A stretch of 64,000 nt of DNA from Opitutia bacterium (lineage in GTDB: Bacteria > Verrucomicrobiota > Verrucomicrobiia > Opitutales > Opitutaceae): assembly GCA_947474365.1 (NCBI GenBank), contig CANJIU010000029.1, positions 1-64,000 of the forward strand, in the 5' to 3' direction. This document shows positions 1 to 8,327 of this stretch, in pieces. The stretch's first letter is position 1. The number at the start of each line of letters is the position of its first letter. Under the pieces are notes generated by a model. The model did no database searches and had not been told where the DNA came from. It saw only the letters and a list, made by a program, of their open reading frames with translations. Position numbers and translations under genes: made by a program.

Positions 1-341
1 AAGTTGCTCGCTCGCGCTGGGTCGGCGAAATTGAGCTTTGGATTTTGCCATCGGCACCACCCAAACAAAAGCCGGGAAGAAAGTCCCGCGAAAAATAGCA
101 ATGCCCTCCGCGAGTGAAAATTACGGGGGTGAAGAAATCCGCCCTACCGCTCTCTCCGTGCGACTCCAGGCCTGCAAACAGAAGTCCGCCGGCGTTGGGT
201 CCCCGCTTCCTGGCCCTGCGCTTTAAACGGTCTGTCGTCCGGGCTGGTGCGGGATGCGGCGGCATTTGGGAACGGCCCACGGGATGGTTTCCCTCCAATT
301 GGCCTGTCCCCAAGGGTGAGTCTGCCGCAGGGCGGGGCGGG
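1..341. other. left edge, no supported gene
   Basis: This stretch precedes the stop of the first sulfatase. The only open frames are short and lack any family signal. In the third forward frame an open run from the window edge ends at a TAG near 108, so it could be the tail of a gene entering from the left, but its composition (rich in Arg, Lys, Pro) gives nothing to recognise. No strong hairpin followed by a T-run was seen for the sulfatase transcript. Confidence 0.4.
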
Positions 342-1817
342 CTATTTTTCCGGCGGACGCGGCGATTCGGGCTTTTTCTCGGGCGACTTCAGGCCGATGT
401 GGTCGGCAAGGTCTTTGCCGTTGAAAGCGTAGGTGGCGCTTTGCTCGATCAACGGAAGCATCGTGGCGTTCCAGTCGAACCACGCGCGCGCGAGGCGGCG
501 GTAGTCGTCCGTAAGCCGTTCCTTTAAATTCGCGCGCTCCATCGGATCGTTGGCCAGGTTGAAGAGAAACGTGTTATCGAGAATTTTCAGGTATTTGAGA
601 TCGCCGTCGCGCGCGGCTTGCTGGGCGTTGGCTTTGTAGCGCCAGAAGAGCTGGCGCGCGACGGGTGCAAGGTTTTGCGTGAGCTGCGGCAGCAGGTTGA
701 TCCCGTCGCTCGGGAATTTGGGATTGGGCGCAGTGCCGGCGGCGGCGAGCAGCGTTGGCAGCCAGTCCATGTGAATCATGACCTGCTCGCTTACGCGGCC
801 GGACGCGATGCGTGCAGGCCACGAAATCACGGCGGGCACGCGCAGGCCGCCTTCGAGCAATTCACTTTTCCGACCGGTGAAGGGCCACGTGTAGGAAAAG
901 CGCTCGCCGCCGTTGTCGCTCGTGAAGATCACGATCGTGTTTTCGGCGAGGCCGTTTTTCTCGAGCGCGGAGACGACGCGGCCGATCTGCCGGTCCATCG
1001 CCTCGATCATTTCCACGTAGGTTTTCTGTGAGCCGCCGTCATGGTGCATCAGGCCGGGGCCGCCGAGGCGCTTCGCTTCCGGCTCATCGCCTGGCCCTTC
1101 CCAGGGCCAGTGGGGCGCGCTGAAATGCAGGCTGATGAAAAACGTCTCGCGCGCCTTCGCGTAGGCGTCGATCGCATCGACGGCGCGCTGGCCGAGCAGA
1201 TCGGTGAGGTAGCCTTCCTGCTGGATCGGATTGTCGTCGACCCAGAAATCGGGCTTCCGGTCCGTGCCGCGGTGGAGAAAATAATCCACGCCTCCGCTGC
1301 GGAAGCCGTAAAAATGGTCGTAGCCGCTCAGCAACGGGCCGAACTGCGGCAGCGCGCCGAGGTGCCACTTGCCGATGAGCATCGTGCGGTAGCCAACGGC
1401 TTTCAGGAGCGACGGCAGGGTTGGGTGCTCCGGTGGCAACCCGATACCCGCGCTGCCCGTCGACGAGATCGGCTCCTCCAGACCGACGCGCAGCCGGTAT
1501 TGGTAGCGGCCGGTGATCAGGGCCGTGCGCGACGCGCTGCACACGCAACTGTTCGCATAGGCCTGCGTAAACTTCACGCCGCGCGCCGCGATCCGGTCGA
1601 TCGCGGGCGTGCGCACGTCCGGCCGACCGTAACACGACAAATCGCCATAGCCGAGATCGTCGGCGAGGATGAAGACGATGTTCGGCGGCGCGGCGGTGGC
1701 GGCGGTCGCCGCGGGTGCGGTGGGAGCGCCGAGCCACAGAAGCAATCCCAGCGCGGCGACGCGGGACGCGCACCTGAGGAAAGCCGCGCCGCGAGGCGCG
1801 GAACGCTCAACGCTCAC
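342..1817 (-). CDS. secreted type I sulfatase (formylglycine-dependent)
   Basis: Predicted 491-residue exported arylsulfatase-family enzyme that hydrolyses sulfate esters, probably on glycans. After a hydrophobic signal region (residues ~19-42) the alkaline-phosphatase-like fold starts with the metal-binding LADDLGYGDL motif (Asp53, Asp54). The sulfatase signature C-S-A-S-R is at Cys93-Arg97; Cys93 would be oxidised to formylglycine by a maturase not in this window. The motifs GKWHLG and SDNGG follow, as in the family. The start is a GTG inside a dispersed repeat shared with the upstream TIR gene, so the first ~17 residues (SVERSAPRG...) may be repeat-derived and the true start is uncertain. 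It lies 111 bp downstream of a TIR-TPR gene on the same strand. Substrate is unknown. Confidence 0.9.
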   Translation of the reverse strand: MSVERSAPRGAAFLRCASRVAALGLLLWLGAPTAPAATAATAAPPNIVFILADDLGYGDLSCYGRPDVRTPAIDRIAARGVKFTQAYANSCVCSASRTALITGRYQYRLRVGLEEPISSTGSAGIGLPPEHPTLPSLLKAVGYRTMLIGKWHLGALPQFGPLLSGYDHFYGFRSGGVDYFLHRGTDRKPDFWVDDNPIQQEGYLTDLLGQRAVDAIDAYAKARETFFISLHFSAPHWPWEGPGDEPEAKRLGGPGLMHHDGGSQKTYVEMIEAMDRQIGRVVSALEKNGLAENTIVIFTSDNGGERFSYTWPFTGRKSELLEGGLRVPAVISWPARIASGRVSEQVMIHMDWLPTLLAAAGTAPNPKFPSDGINLLPQLTQNLAPVARQLFWRYKANAQQAARDGDLKYLKILDNTFLFNLANDPMERANLKERLTDDYRRLARAWFDWNATMLPLIEQSATYAFNGKDLADHIGLKSPEKKPESPRPPEK

Positions 1818-1878
1818 GTTTCGGTCCTCCGGAATTTGAAGGTTGGTTTGGTCACTTGAGCGTTAAGAGTTGAGCGTT
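1774..1878. repeat. dispersed repeat, copy A (palindrome plus GAGCGTT units)
   Basis: About 105 bp that aligns with 4165-4297. It opens with a 7-bp palindrome (CCGCGCC-gcga-GGCGCGG, 1785-1802), passes through CAACGCTCA units and a shared CTCCGGAATTTGAA block, and ends in GAGCGTTAAGAGTTGAGCGTT. Its left part is read as the first codons of the sulfatase. Copy B has two extra CAACG-type units. Confidence 0.8.
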
Positions 1879-1928
1879 AAACATTCGGGTTCGGATCAGG
1901 GGTCCACAGGATCCGGCTGCGCCTTGGC

Positions 1929-4229
1929 CTACGCCTCCTGCTGCCGCATCAATTCCTGAAAGCGCGGGTCGTTCTGAATCGGCGCGAAATCGAGGTTGTA
2001 GCGGAGGCTTGCGGGCAACTGGAGACCGCTCGCCGCAAACTCGCGCAGCAGCTCAATCGCCTCATTCGCCTGGCCGAGCAGGGCGTAAACCGACGCGAGG
2101 TGCCACCCCCCGTACACGCGCTGATAGTTGTTTTGCACCAACTGATGTTCCCGCCGCCATTGCGCCAACGCAGCGACGGCTGCCTCGCGACGGCCAAGGA
2201 CGAATTCAGCCCGGATGAACAAGGTTTGCGGCGACCCCGCGCGATTGCCCCGTGCGAGTTCCTTCGCGGCTGTGGCGCTGATCTCTTCCGCCAGCCGACG
2301 GGCCGCTTCTTCGCGTCCGAGGGCGAGCAATCGGTTGAGAGCTGCGCCGTGGAACAGGCGAAGTGTTTCCAGCCCGTCAGTCGTAACGGGTATCAGGTCG
2401 CTCACCATTTCGGCGGCGAGTGTGCGAGCCTCCTGCGGGCGATTCATGGCCAGCAGCAAGTCGATGCGCAGCCTCTTTCCCTCCGTCGAATCGGCCGCCG
2501 TGCGGTCCAACAGCCTCAGCGCGGCCGCCGGTCCCCGCCAAATCAGGCGCAGCGTGACCCGATGGGGTGAATATCGTTCTTGGAGCGCCTCGAACCGGGC
2601 GAGCAGTCGATCCGCCTCGGCAAAGTCGCCTTTGCGCCAGAAAATGTCCGCCGCATGGCCCCTCATATAGTCGGCGTTGTTCGGATCGAGTTGCACCATC
2701 TCGCGCGAGAAACGAAACGCCTCGTCCCACTGCCCGAGGTCGCGCGCCACGAAGGCCTGAATATTGCGCAATTCCGCCGTGGCCGGCTGCAATGCTTCCG
2801 CGCGGGCGAGATCGCGCTGCGCCGCCGCGTAATCCGATTTGACGTGCCGCTCCCAGTTGGCCCGTTGGACGAGCGCCTCGGGCAGGTTGTGCTGCAGCTC
2901 CAGCGCCCGGTCGATCAGGTGGCGGGTTTCGGCGGCCAGCTCGGGATTGCGGTCGTTACCCGCAGCAAAGAAAATGAACTTCGCCTCCGCGAGTGACACC
3001 AAAGCCAGCGCGAAATCCGGATCGAGCGCCACCGCCTGCTCGAGCAGCTTGACGGCTCCGGGAACCGAGGCGAATCCCCGCGCCTGGAGGGCTCGTCCGC
3101 GGAGGTAGGCGTCGTACGCGGCGGAGTTCTTCGTGAGCACAGCCACCGGCGCCGTGGTCGTGCGGCGGGTGAGTTTCGCGACAACGGCGCGCGCGACCTT
3201 TTCCTGCAGCGCGAAGATGTCGGTGAGTTCCTCCGTGAACGTGCCGAGCTCCTCGCTGGAGTTGTCGGCGGGCCGCGCGAGCGTCACGCGGATGCGCACG
3301 CGGCTGCCGACGCGCTGCACGCTGCCCTCGACGAGGCGGGAAACGTTGAGCGCCTTCGCTATTTCCGCCGCGCCGGCATTCTTGCCCTTGAACGAAAAAC
3401 ACGAGGTGTTGCCCGGCACCGTCAGGTCGCGCTCGCGGCGCAGCGCGCCGAGCACCTCCTCGGTGAGACCGTCGGAAAAATATTCCTGCTCCTTGTCGCC
3501 ACTGAGATTTGCGAACGGCAGCACGGCGACGGATTTGGCTGATGCCAAATCCGAAGGTGGCTGCGCCGCGATCGGAGCAGACGGGGGAGGCGAGGACTTC
3601 GTCGGTGTCGGCGGAACGTTCCACGGCCGCCAGAACACGAGGGCAACGAGGGCGGCGACGGCGATGGTCGCGGGCGCGAGCCATCGGCGGGCGGGTGTTT
3701 TTATTGTAGCCGGCCTCGCTGAGGCCGGTTTCGCACCGGGGTCAGCGACCCCGGCTACACCAGGCACACCCAACAGCTGCTTCACGCGTTCGCCGAACGC
3801 GTTTAACGAATCGGCGGAGCAGATTCGGGTCCATTGCACGGTACGGAACTCCCCTGGCACGTCGGCATCGGCGTCCCGCGTCGCGTCGATCGCCACCGGC
3901 AGCAGGAACGCGGTGCGCTCCGACATCATGTGCGTGCGCTGCGCGGCGAGTTTCCACTCTAGCCGGAAATAGCCCTCCTTGCGCGCCTGCGTGTTGGCCG
4001 AAATCACCGGCACGAACAGCGCGCACGTCGCGATCTGCCCGCGGATCTTCGTGTCCCACGCATCGCCGCCGACGAGCTCACTCTGATCGAGCCACACTTC
4101 GACCCCAGCCGCCCGCAGCGCTTCGCAGATGCGCTTCGCCGCCTCCACGTCCTGCGACGCGTAGCTGAGGAAGACCGCGTCGCGAGGCGCGGAACGGTCA
4201 ACGTTCAACGCTGAACGTTCAACGCTCAA
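1929..4229 (-). CDS. TIR-TM-TolB-like-TPR protein 1
   Basis: A 766-residue multidomain protein. Residues ~18-155 are a TIR domain (FLSYASQDVEAAKR opening; YFRLEW motif with Glu91 where NADase TIRs carry the catalytic Glu). Residues ~155-180 are a linker encoded by a palindromic repeat. One transmembrane helix lies at ~184-201. Residues ~232-355 match the TolB-like/FlgO-like N-terminal domain common in signalling proteins (SVAVLPFANLSGD, YFSDGLTEEVL, LVEGSVQRVG). The rest, ~360-766, is a TPR superhelix. The start is a TTG in repeat DNA; the real start may be nearer Phe20. Its paralogue lies 85 bp upstream, so co-transcription is likely. With one helix after the TIR domain, the TIR would be cytoplasmic and the TolB/TPR part probably periplasmic; this is inference. 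NADase activity or a defence role is possible but unproven. Confidence 0.85.
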   Translation of the reverse strand: MSVERSALNVDRSAPRDAVFLSYASQDVEAAKRICEALRAAGVEVWLDQSELVGGDAWDTKIRGQIATCALFVPVISANTQARKEGYFRLEWKLAAQRTHMMSERTAFLLPVAIDATRDADADVPGEFRTVQWTRICSADSLNAFGERVKQLLGVPGVAGVADPGAKPASARPATIKTPARRWLAPATIAVAALVALVFWRPWNVPPTPTKSSPPPSAPIAAQPPSDLASAKSVAVLPFANLSGDKEQEYFSDGLTEEVLGALRRERDLTVPGNTSCFSFKGKNAGAAEIAKALNVSRLVEGSVQRVGSRVRIRVTLARPADNSSEELGTFTEELTDIFALQEKVARAVVAKLTRRTTTAPVAVLTKNSAAYDAYLRGRALQARGFASVPGAVKLLEQAVALDPDFALALVSLAEAKFIFFAAGNDRNPELAAETRHLIDRALELQHNLPEALVQRANWERHVKSDYAAAQRDLARAEALQPATAELRNIQAFVARDLGQWDEAFRFSREMVQLDPNNADYMRGHAADIFWRKGDFAEADRLLARFEALQERYSPHRVTLRLIWRGPAAALRLLDRTAADSTEGKRLRIDLLLAMNRPQEARTLAAEMVSDLIPVTTDGLETLRLFHGAALNRLLALGREEAARRLAEEISATAAKELARGNRAGSPQTLFIRAEFVLGRREAAVAALAQWRREHQLVQNNYQRVYGGWHLASVYALLGQANEAIELLREFAASGLQLPASLRYNLDFAPIQNDPRFQELMRQQEA
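3705..3759. repeat. REPIN-like double hairpin inside a coding sequence
   Basis: Two adjacent perfect hairpins: 3710-3728 (stem CCGGCCTC, loop GCT) and 3736-3754 (stem CCGGGGTC, loop AGC). The loops are reverse complements and the whole is framed by an outer inverted repeat TGTAGCCGG/CCGGCTACA (3705-3713 and 3751-3759). It is in frame in the TIR gene and encodes the linker ~155-173 between TIR domain and membrane helix. The paralogue at 4315-6675 has an unrelated Pro-rich linker here. Confidence 0.9.
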
Positions 4230-4297
4230 GGTGCGGGCCTCCGGAATTTGAACGTGGGTTGGGTCACTTCAGCGTTGGGCGCTAAGAGTTGAGCGTT
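4165..4297. repeat. dispersed repeat, copy B
   Basis: About 133 bp homologous to 1774-1878, spanning the 5' end of TIR gene 1 and the gap to TIR gene 2. The palindrome has one mismatch (CCGCGTC-gcga-GGCGCGG). It contains alternating AACGTTCAACGCT units, the shared CTCCGGAATTTGAA block and a terminal AAGAGTTGAGCGTT. Because it supplies the TTG start and first ~16 codons, the gene's N-terminus is repeat-encoded or the start is misplaced. Confidence 0.8.
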
Positions 4298-4314
4298 GCG
4301 CGTTCCGCTCTTCG

Positions 4315-6675
4315 TCAGAAGAGCGGTTGGTGGTACTTCGGATCCTTGAGCAGCGCTTCAAACCGGGGATGGCCGCGCAAGGGGGCGAACGCGGGATCGA
4401 ACGCGAGATCGTGGACGCTCCATTCGTAACCGAAGGGGATCCGGAGCAGACGCGCCAGTTCGTCTAGGGCGCGCTCCTTTTCCCCTGTCCACGCATAAAC
4501 CGCCGCCCGCTTCCGTTGCAGCCGCCGCGCTTCGACGATGTCCCGTGCCTCAGGAAGCAGTTCCACGGCCTTGGTGGCATCGCGCACCGCTTCGAGCTTC
4601 TGGCCGAGCACGGCTTCCATGAGGGCGAACTCCCCCAGTCCCTCCGCGCTGTTCGGGTTGGCTTCGAGCCGGGACTGGAGAGCTTGATGAGCCTTGGCCA
4701 ATCGCTGGCGCGCACCCGCCGGATCACCTTGAAGCGCGATGATCATCGCCGCCAGGGTGGCTGACTTGGCGGTCTCCCCTGCCACGGTTCCGTTGGCGTT
4801 CCGCACGGTGCCGCGCAGCACGTCCAGCCGGAGCCATTCCGTGTGGTCGCCCCGGATCTGCGCGAGCCACTTGCGCACCCCCAGGATCCGCGAAGACTCA
4901 ATCGTTCCGGGCGGCAACCCCGCCAGCCAGTCGTCGGCCACCTGGGTCGAACCCGTGGCGCTGAACATCGCTTCGGCAAAATAGGCGCGATCCTGAATCA
5001 GCATATCGACCTGCTCCACCGGACGCAGGGCATTCATGCGCTGCCGGACTTCACGCATGTCGTCCCACCGCCGGAAGGCCGCGAGCAGGAACGCGAAATC
5101 GATGGCGAGGTCCGCGCCCACCGGATCCAGCTGCAGCGCCCGCCGATGGTTGGCCAGGGATTCCTGCCAGCGGCCCTGCTGTTTCTGGACGGTGGCCAGG
5201 CCCCAAATGGCCCCGGCATTGCTCGGCTGGAGCTGGATGACTTTTTCGAACTCCCCCAGTGCTTGCGTGTAATCGCGGCGGGCCCGAAAAGTGAACCATC
5301 CCCGGGCCAGGTGCGTGCTCGGAGCATCGGGCGCCAGTTGAACGGCGCGGGCCAGGGCCTCTTCGCCCCCGCCTGCGGATTCGGTCGGGAGATTCCTCCA
5401 GGCGCGAGTGATGGCGAGCTCGCTCCACGCCAGGGCGAAATTGGGATCGTGTCCCACGGCCGAGAGCAACAACCGCTCCCGCGTGGCCCGGTGCACCTTG
5501 CTTCGCATCAACATGGCCCGTGCCTTCAGGTACAAATCGTAGGCGGCGACATTTTCGGTGGGCCGGTGCTCGAGCAGTTTCTGCTCGTCCGGCGATAGCA
5601 CCGTTTGCAGTTCGGCGGCGATGGCCTTGGCGATTTCGGCCTGGATGGTGAATACGTCGCTCAGGTCCCGCTCGAAAGGGGGCATCGCCCGCAGCACGGT
5701 GTCGGAGCGTGCGTCGTTGAGCTTGGCGGTCACGCGGACTTTGTTGCCCACCCGCTGCACGCTGCCTTCGAGGATGTAGGCGACGCCCAGTTCCAAGCCG
5801 ATTTCCTTCAGGCTTTTTTTCGTGCCGCGATACTGCTCGACCGACGTGCGCGACACGACGCGCAGCGCGCGGATGTTGAAGAGATTCGTCAGGATGTCCT
5901 CGTGCACCCCGTCGGTGAAGAATTCGTTTTCCTTGTCCGGGCTGCGGTTGGCGAACGGGAGGACTGCGATGGATTTGTTCGAGCCGGCGGATTTATCCAC
6001 CGGGGCCGACTTGTCGTTCACCACCGGAACGGGTGCGGCCAGGGGCTTGGGCTCGGCGACGGGAGGGGAGGCCGGAGCGGCGTCCCGGCCGGCCGGCCGG
6101 ATCACGATGAGGGCGACGAGACCGAGCACGACAACCCCCAACACCGCCCCCATCCAATGGGACAGGCCGGTTTTTGGGCCCGGACCCACCACCGGCACCG
6201 GCCGAGGCAGCGGTCCCGCAGGAGCGGACGGCGCGTCCCGCCCGCCCAGGAGCGTCTGCACGCGCGTCACGAACGCGGCGGTGGTTTCGCCGGCGGGGAG
6301 GCGCGTCCATTGCACACCGAGAAACGATTTCGGCACGAGCGCGTCGCGGTCCTTCGTGTCGTCGATGACCACCGGCAGAAGGAACGGGGTGCCCTCCGCC
6401 ATCAGGTGCGTGCGCTCATCCGCGAGTTTCCATTCCAGCCGGAAATAGCCTTCGCGCCGCGCCTGCGTGTTGGCGGAGACGATAGGTAAAAAAAGTACGC
6501 ACGTCGCAACCTGGCCCCGGATTTTCTGATCCCACGCGTCGCCGCCGGTGAGTTCACTCTGGTCGAGCCACACCTCCACCCCGGCCGTCCGCAGCGCCTC
6601 GGAAATACGCTTCGCCGCCTCCACGTCCTGTGACGCGTAGCTGAGGAAGACGGCTTGGCCGGCGGAATCGGACAT
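4315..6675 (-). CDS. TIR-TM-TolB-like-TPR protein 2
   Basis: Paralogue of the next gene, 786 residues from the ATG at 6675 (MSDSAGQAVFLSYAS), chosen because the TIR fold begins directly after it; the frame is open further upstream but without domain sequence. TIR domain ~8-145 with Glu81 in the YFRLEW motif; Pro-rich linker; transmembrane helix ~174-193; TolB-like domain ~233-356 (SIAVLPFANRS, FFTDGVHEDIL, LEGSVQRVGNKVRV); then about 430 residues of TPR-type helices. The TIR halves of the two paralogues are far more alike than the TPR halves, as expected if the TPRs read different partners. Probable first gene of a TIR2-TIR1-sulfatase transcript. Confidence 0.85.
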   Translation of the reverse strand: MSDSAGQAVFLSYASQDVEAAKRISEALRTAGVEVWLDQSELTGGDAWDQKIRGQVATCVLFLPIVSANTQARREGYFRLEWKLADERTHLMAEGTPFLLPVVIDDTKDRDALVPKSFLGVQWTRLPAGETTAAFVTRVQTLLGGRDAPSAPAGPLPRPVPVVGPGPKTGLSHWMGAVLGVVVLGLVALIVIRPAGRDAAPASPPVAEPKPLAAPVPVVNDKSAPVDKSAGSNKSIAVLPFANRSPDKENEFFTDGVHEDILTNLFNIRALRVVSRTSVEQYRGTKKSLKEIGLELGVAYILEGSVQRVGNKVRVTAKLNDARSDTVLRAMPPFERDLSDVFTIQAEIAKAIAAELQTVLSPDEQKLLEHRPTENVAAYDLYLKARAMLMRSKVHRATRERLLLSAVGHDPNFALAWSELAITRAWRNLPTESAGGGEEALARAVQLAPDAPSTHLARGWFTFRARRDYTQALGEFEKVIQLQPSNAGAIWGLATVQKQQGRWQESLANHRRALQLDPVGADLAIDFAFLLAAFRRWDDMREVRQRMNALRPVEQVDMLIQDRAYFAEAMFSATGSTQVADDWLAGLPPGTIESSRILGVRKWLAQIRGDHTEWLRLDVLRGTVRNANGTVAGETAKSATLAAMIIALQGDPAGARQRLAKAHQALQSRLEANPNSAEGLGEFALMEAVLGQKLEAVRDATKAVELLPEARDIVEARRLQRKRAAVYAWTGEKERALDELARLLRIPFGYEWSVHDLAFDPAFAPLRGHPRFEALLKDPKYHQPLF

Positions 6676-6739
6676 GAACAACGTGGGGGAGTGGGTGTGG
6701 GCCGGTACCCGGTCAAATTGGGAATACGGGGCCGACGCT

Positions 6740-6758
6740 GGCGAGGTAAAACCTCGCC
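6740..6758. repeat. small perfect hairpin
   Basis: GGCGAGGT-aaa-ACCTCGCC, an 8-bp perfect stem in the 249-bp gap between the TIR 2 start and the desaturase stop. No T-run follows on either strand, so it looks more like a REP-type palindrome than an intrinsic terminator. Nothing else was recognised in this gap. Confidence 0.6.
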
Positions 6759-6924
6759 CGATGCCGGACCATTTCGGAGCAAGCCTGCGCCACCGAGCGA
6801 GGATGATCTTTGCGGTTCTTGGCGCTCGTTTGTCGGGCAAATTGGTCGATGCTCCAACCGAAGGCACCGACGCATTCGGCTACGCGTAGAAAATCAGCTG
6901 AGCTCTTGACTGCTTGGTCGCGGC

Positions 6925-8022
6925 TCAGGTCGCCACTGGCATTCCCATGCGCCGCAGCCAGCGAAAATGAGAGGCGATGGCGCCCGCACAGGTTTTGTGG
7001 GCGGAGTAGTTCAACCCGAACTCGTGGCACGCGTCCTCGACGATCCGGGACAAGGCCGGGTAATGCAGATGACAGACGTGCGGCAGGAGATGGTGCTCGA
7101 TCTGAAAATTCAGTCCGCCGGTGAACCAGGTCGCCAGCCGGCTATCGCGGGCGAAATCAACCGTCGTTTGCACCTGGTGGGCGGCCCAGCGGCTCTCCAT
7201 TCTTCCCGTCTCCGCGTTCGGCATCGGAAACGACGCCTCCTCGACGCAGTGGGCCAGTTGGAAGACGACACTGAGCACGATACCGGTGACGAACGTCGCG
7301 GCGAGGTAGCACAACAGAACCGTGGCGACGGGGTGAAGCAGCATCGGCACGCCAAACGCCAAGGTGAAGAACACCACCTTGCCACCGATGAAAATCACCA
7401 GATCCCAGCCCTTGGGGCGGGCAAGCCGATGCCCGCCCAGGCGACCGACGAGTACATAGCGGAAGTCATCGATCAAGTGCCACTTTGCCGGCAGCAGGCC
7501 GTAGAGAAACCATAGATACACATGCTGTGCGCGGTGAAACGGCAGCCGACGCTGGTGGGGCGTGACCCGCGCCAACAGACCGAGCGAAATGTCGTCGTCG
7601 TGTCCCGTGATGTTGGAGTACGTGTGGTGAATCGCGTTGTGCTTCCGAGCCCAGACGAACGAACTGCCGCCGAGGAGATCCAAGGTCATCGCCATGAGTT
7701 TGTTGATCCAACGATGTTCCGAATAGGCGCCGTGCCCGCCGTCGTGTTGGATATTGAAACCGATCGCGGCCATCGAAACGCCCAGAGAAACGAGGGCCGG
7801 CAACACCAGCCACCACGTGCCCGGCCCGAACACCAACAGAGCATACGATGCCGCGCACCAACTCAAAATGAGCGCCGTTTTTACGTACATCCGCGGACAG
7901 TCGCGCGGGGTTAAGCCGGTCGTTTCGAAATACCGGTCGACCCGATGGCGAAGTTCACGGAGGAACACGTCGTTGGAATCAAATTTGATCTCCCCGGGGG
8001 CGGGTTTTGTATTTGCAGTCAT
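6925..8022 (-). CDS. membrane fatty acid desaturase
   Basis: A 365-residue membrane di-iron desaturase of the acyl-lipid/front-end type. The three histidine boxes are present: HDGGH (93-97), HNAIHH (128-133) and the QIEHH box (307-311), whose leading Gln is typical of front-end (delta-5/6-like) and linoleoyl-CoA desaturases. Hydrophobic segments lie at ~48-90, ~204-255. No cytochrome b5 domain is present, so an external electron donor is needed. The ATG at 8022 was chosen because the frame upstream lacks family sequence. It introduces a double bond in membrane acyl chains; regiospecificity cannot be read from the sequence. It is transcribed alone, with the topoisomerase gene diverging from it. 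Confidence 0.9.
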   Translation of the reverse strand: MTANTKPAPGEIKFDSNDVFLRELRHRVDRYFETTGLTPRDCPRMYVKTALILSWCAASYALLVFGPGTWWLVLPALVSLGVSMAAIGFNIQHDGGHGAYSEHRWINKLMAMTLDLLGGSSFVWARKHNAIHHTYSNITGHDDDISLGLLARVTPHQRRLPFHRAQHVYLWFLYGLLPAKWHLIDDFRYVLVGRLGGHRLARPKGWDLVIFIGGKVVFFTLAFGVPMLLHPVATVLLCYLAATFVTGIVLSVVFQLAHCVEEASFPMPNAETGRMESRWAAHQVQTTVDFARDSRLATWFTGGLNFQIEHHLLPHVCHLHYPALSRIVEDACHEFGLNYSAHKTCAGAIASHFRWLRRMGMPVAT

Positions 8023-8327
8023 GGTGCGGCAAGCCTTGGAAGGCGGGAACGAAGGAAGGCGGGGAGCGGATCCAAGACGGTGCAGATCTAGGTCAGGCGT
8101 TTTTGGCCGCAAGCGCCAAAGCGGGCCGGCAAACATCGGGGGTGCGTCGTAGTTTCGCGACACTTGGGACGCGACGTCGTCGTCGCGTGGCGCCGGCGCC
8201 GGGGGCGTCGCCGCTCCAGAAATCTCATGAATGTAGTCGATGGCACTTTCCGCCTCGGCAAAGGGGTCGGACGCCCCGTGGGATGTCGCGCTTGTCGTTG
8301 ATCCGCGTTCCTGGTTAGAAACGCCGG
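8023..8327. other. divergent intergenic region with dispersed repeat
   Basis: This 305-bp gap separates the divergent desaturase and topB genes and must hold both promoters. Positions ~8163-8290 form a dispersed repeat related to 21559-21688 (shared GTCGCCGCTC, AATCTCATG and TGTAGTCGATG blocks). Its left end holds a perfect 8-bp hairpin, ACGCGACG/CGTCGCGT, at 8169-8188, also seen at 32332-32351. No gene is supported. Confidence 0.7.

Noticed and set aside
342-6675. A dedicated antiphage operon made of the TIR genes plus the sulfatase.
   Set aside because: The sulfatase has a signal peptide and formylglycine motif and no known defence role; gene adjacency alone is too weak.
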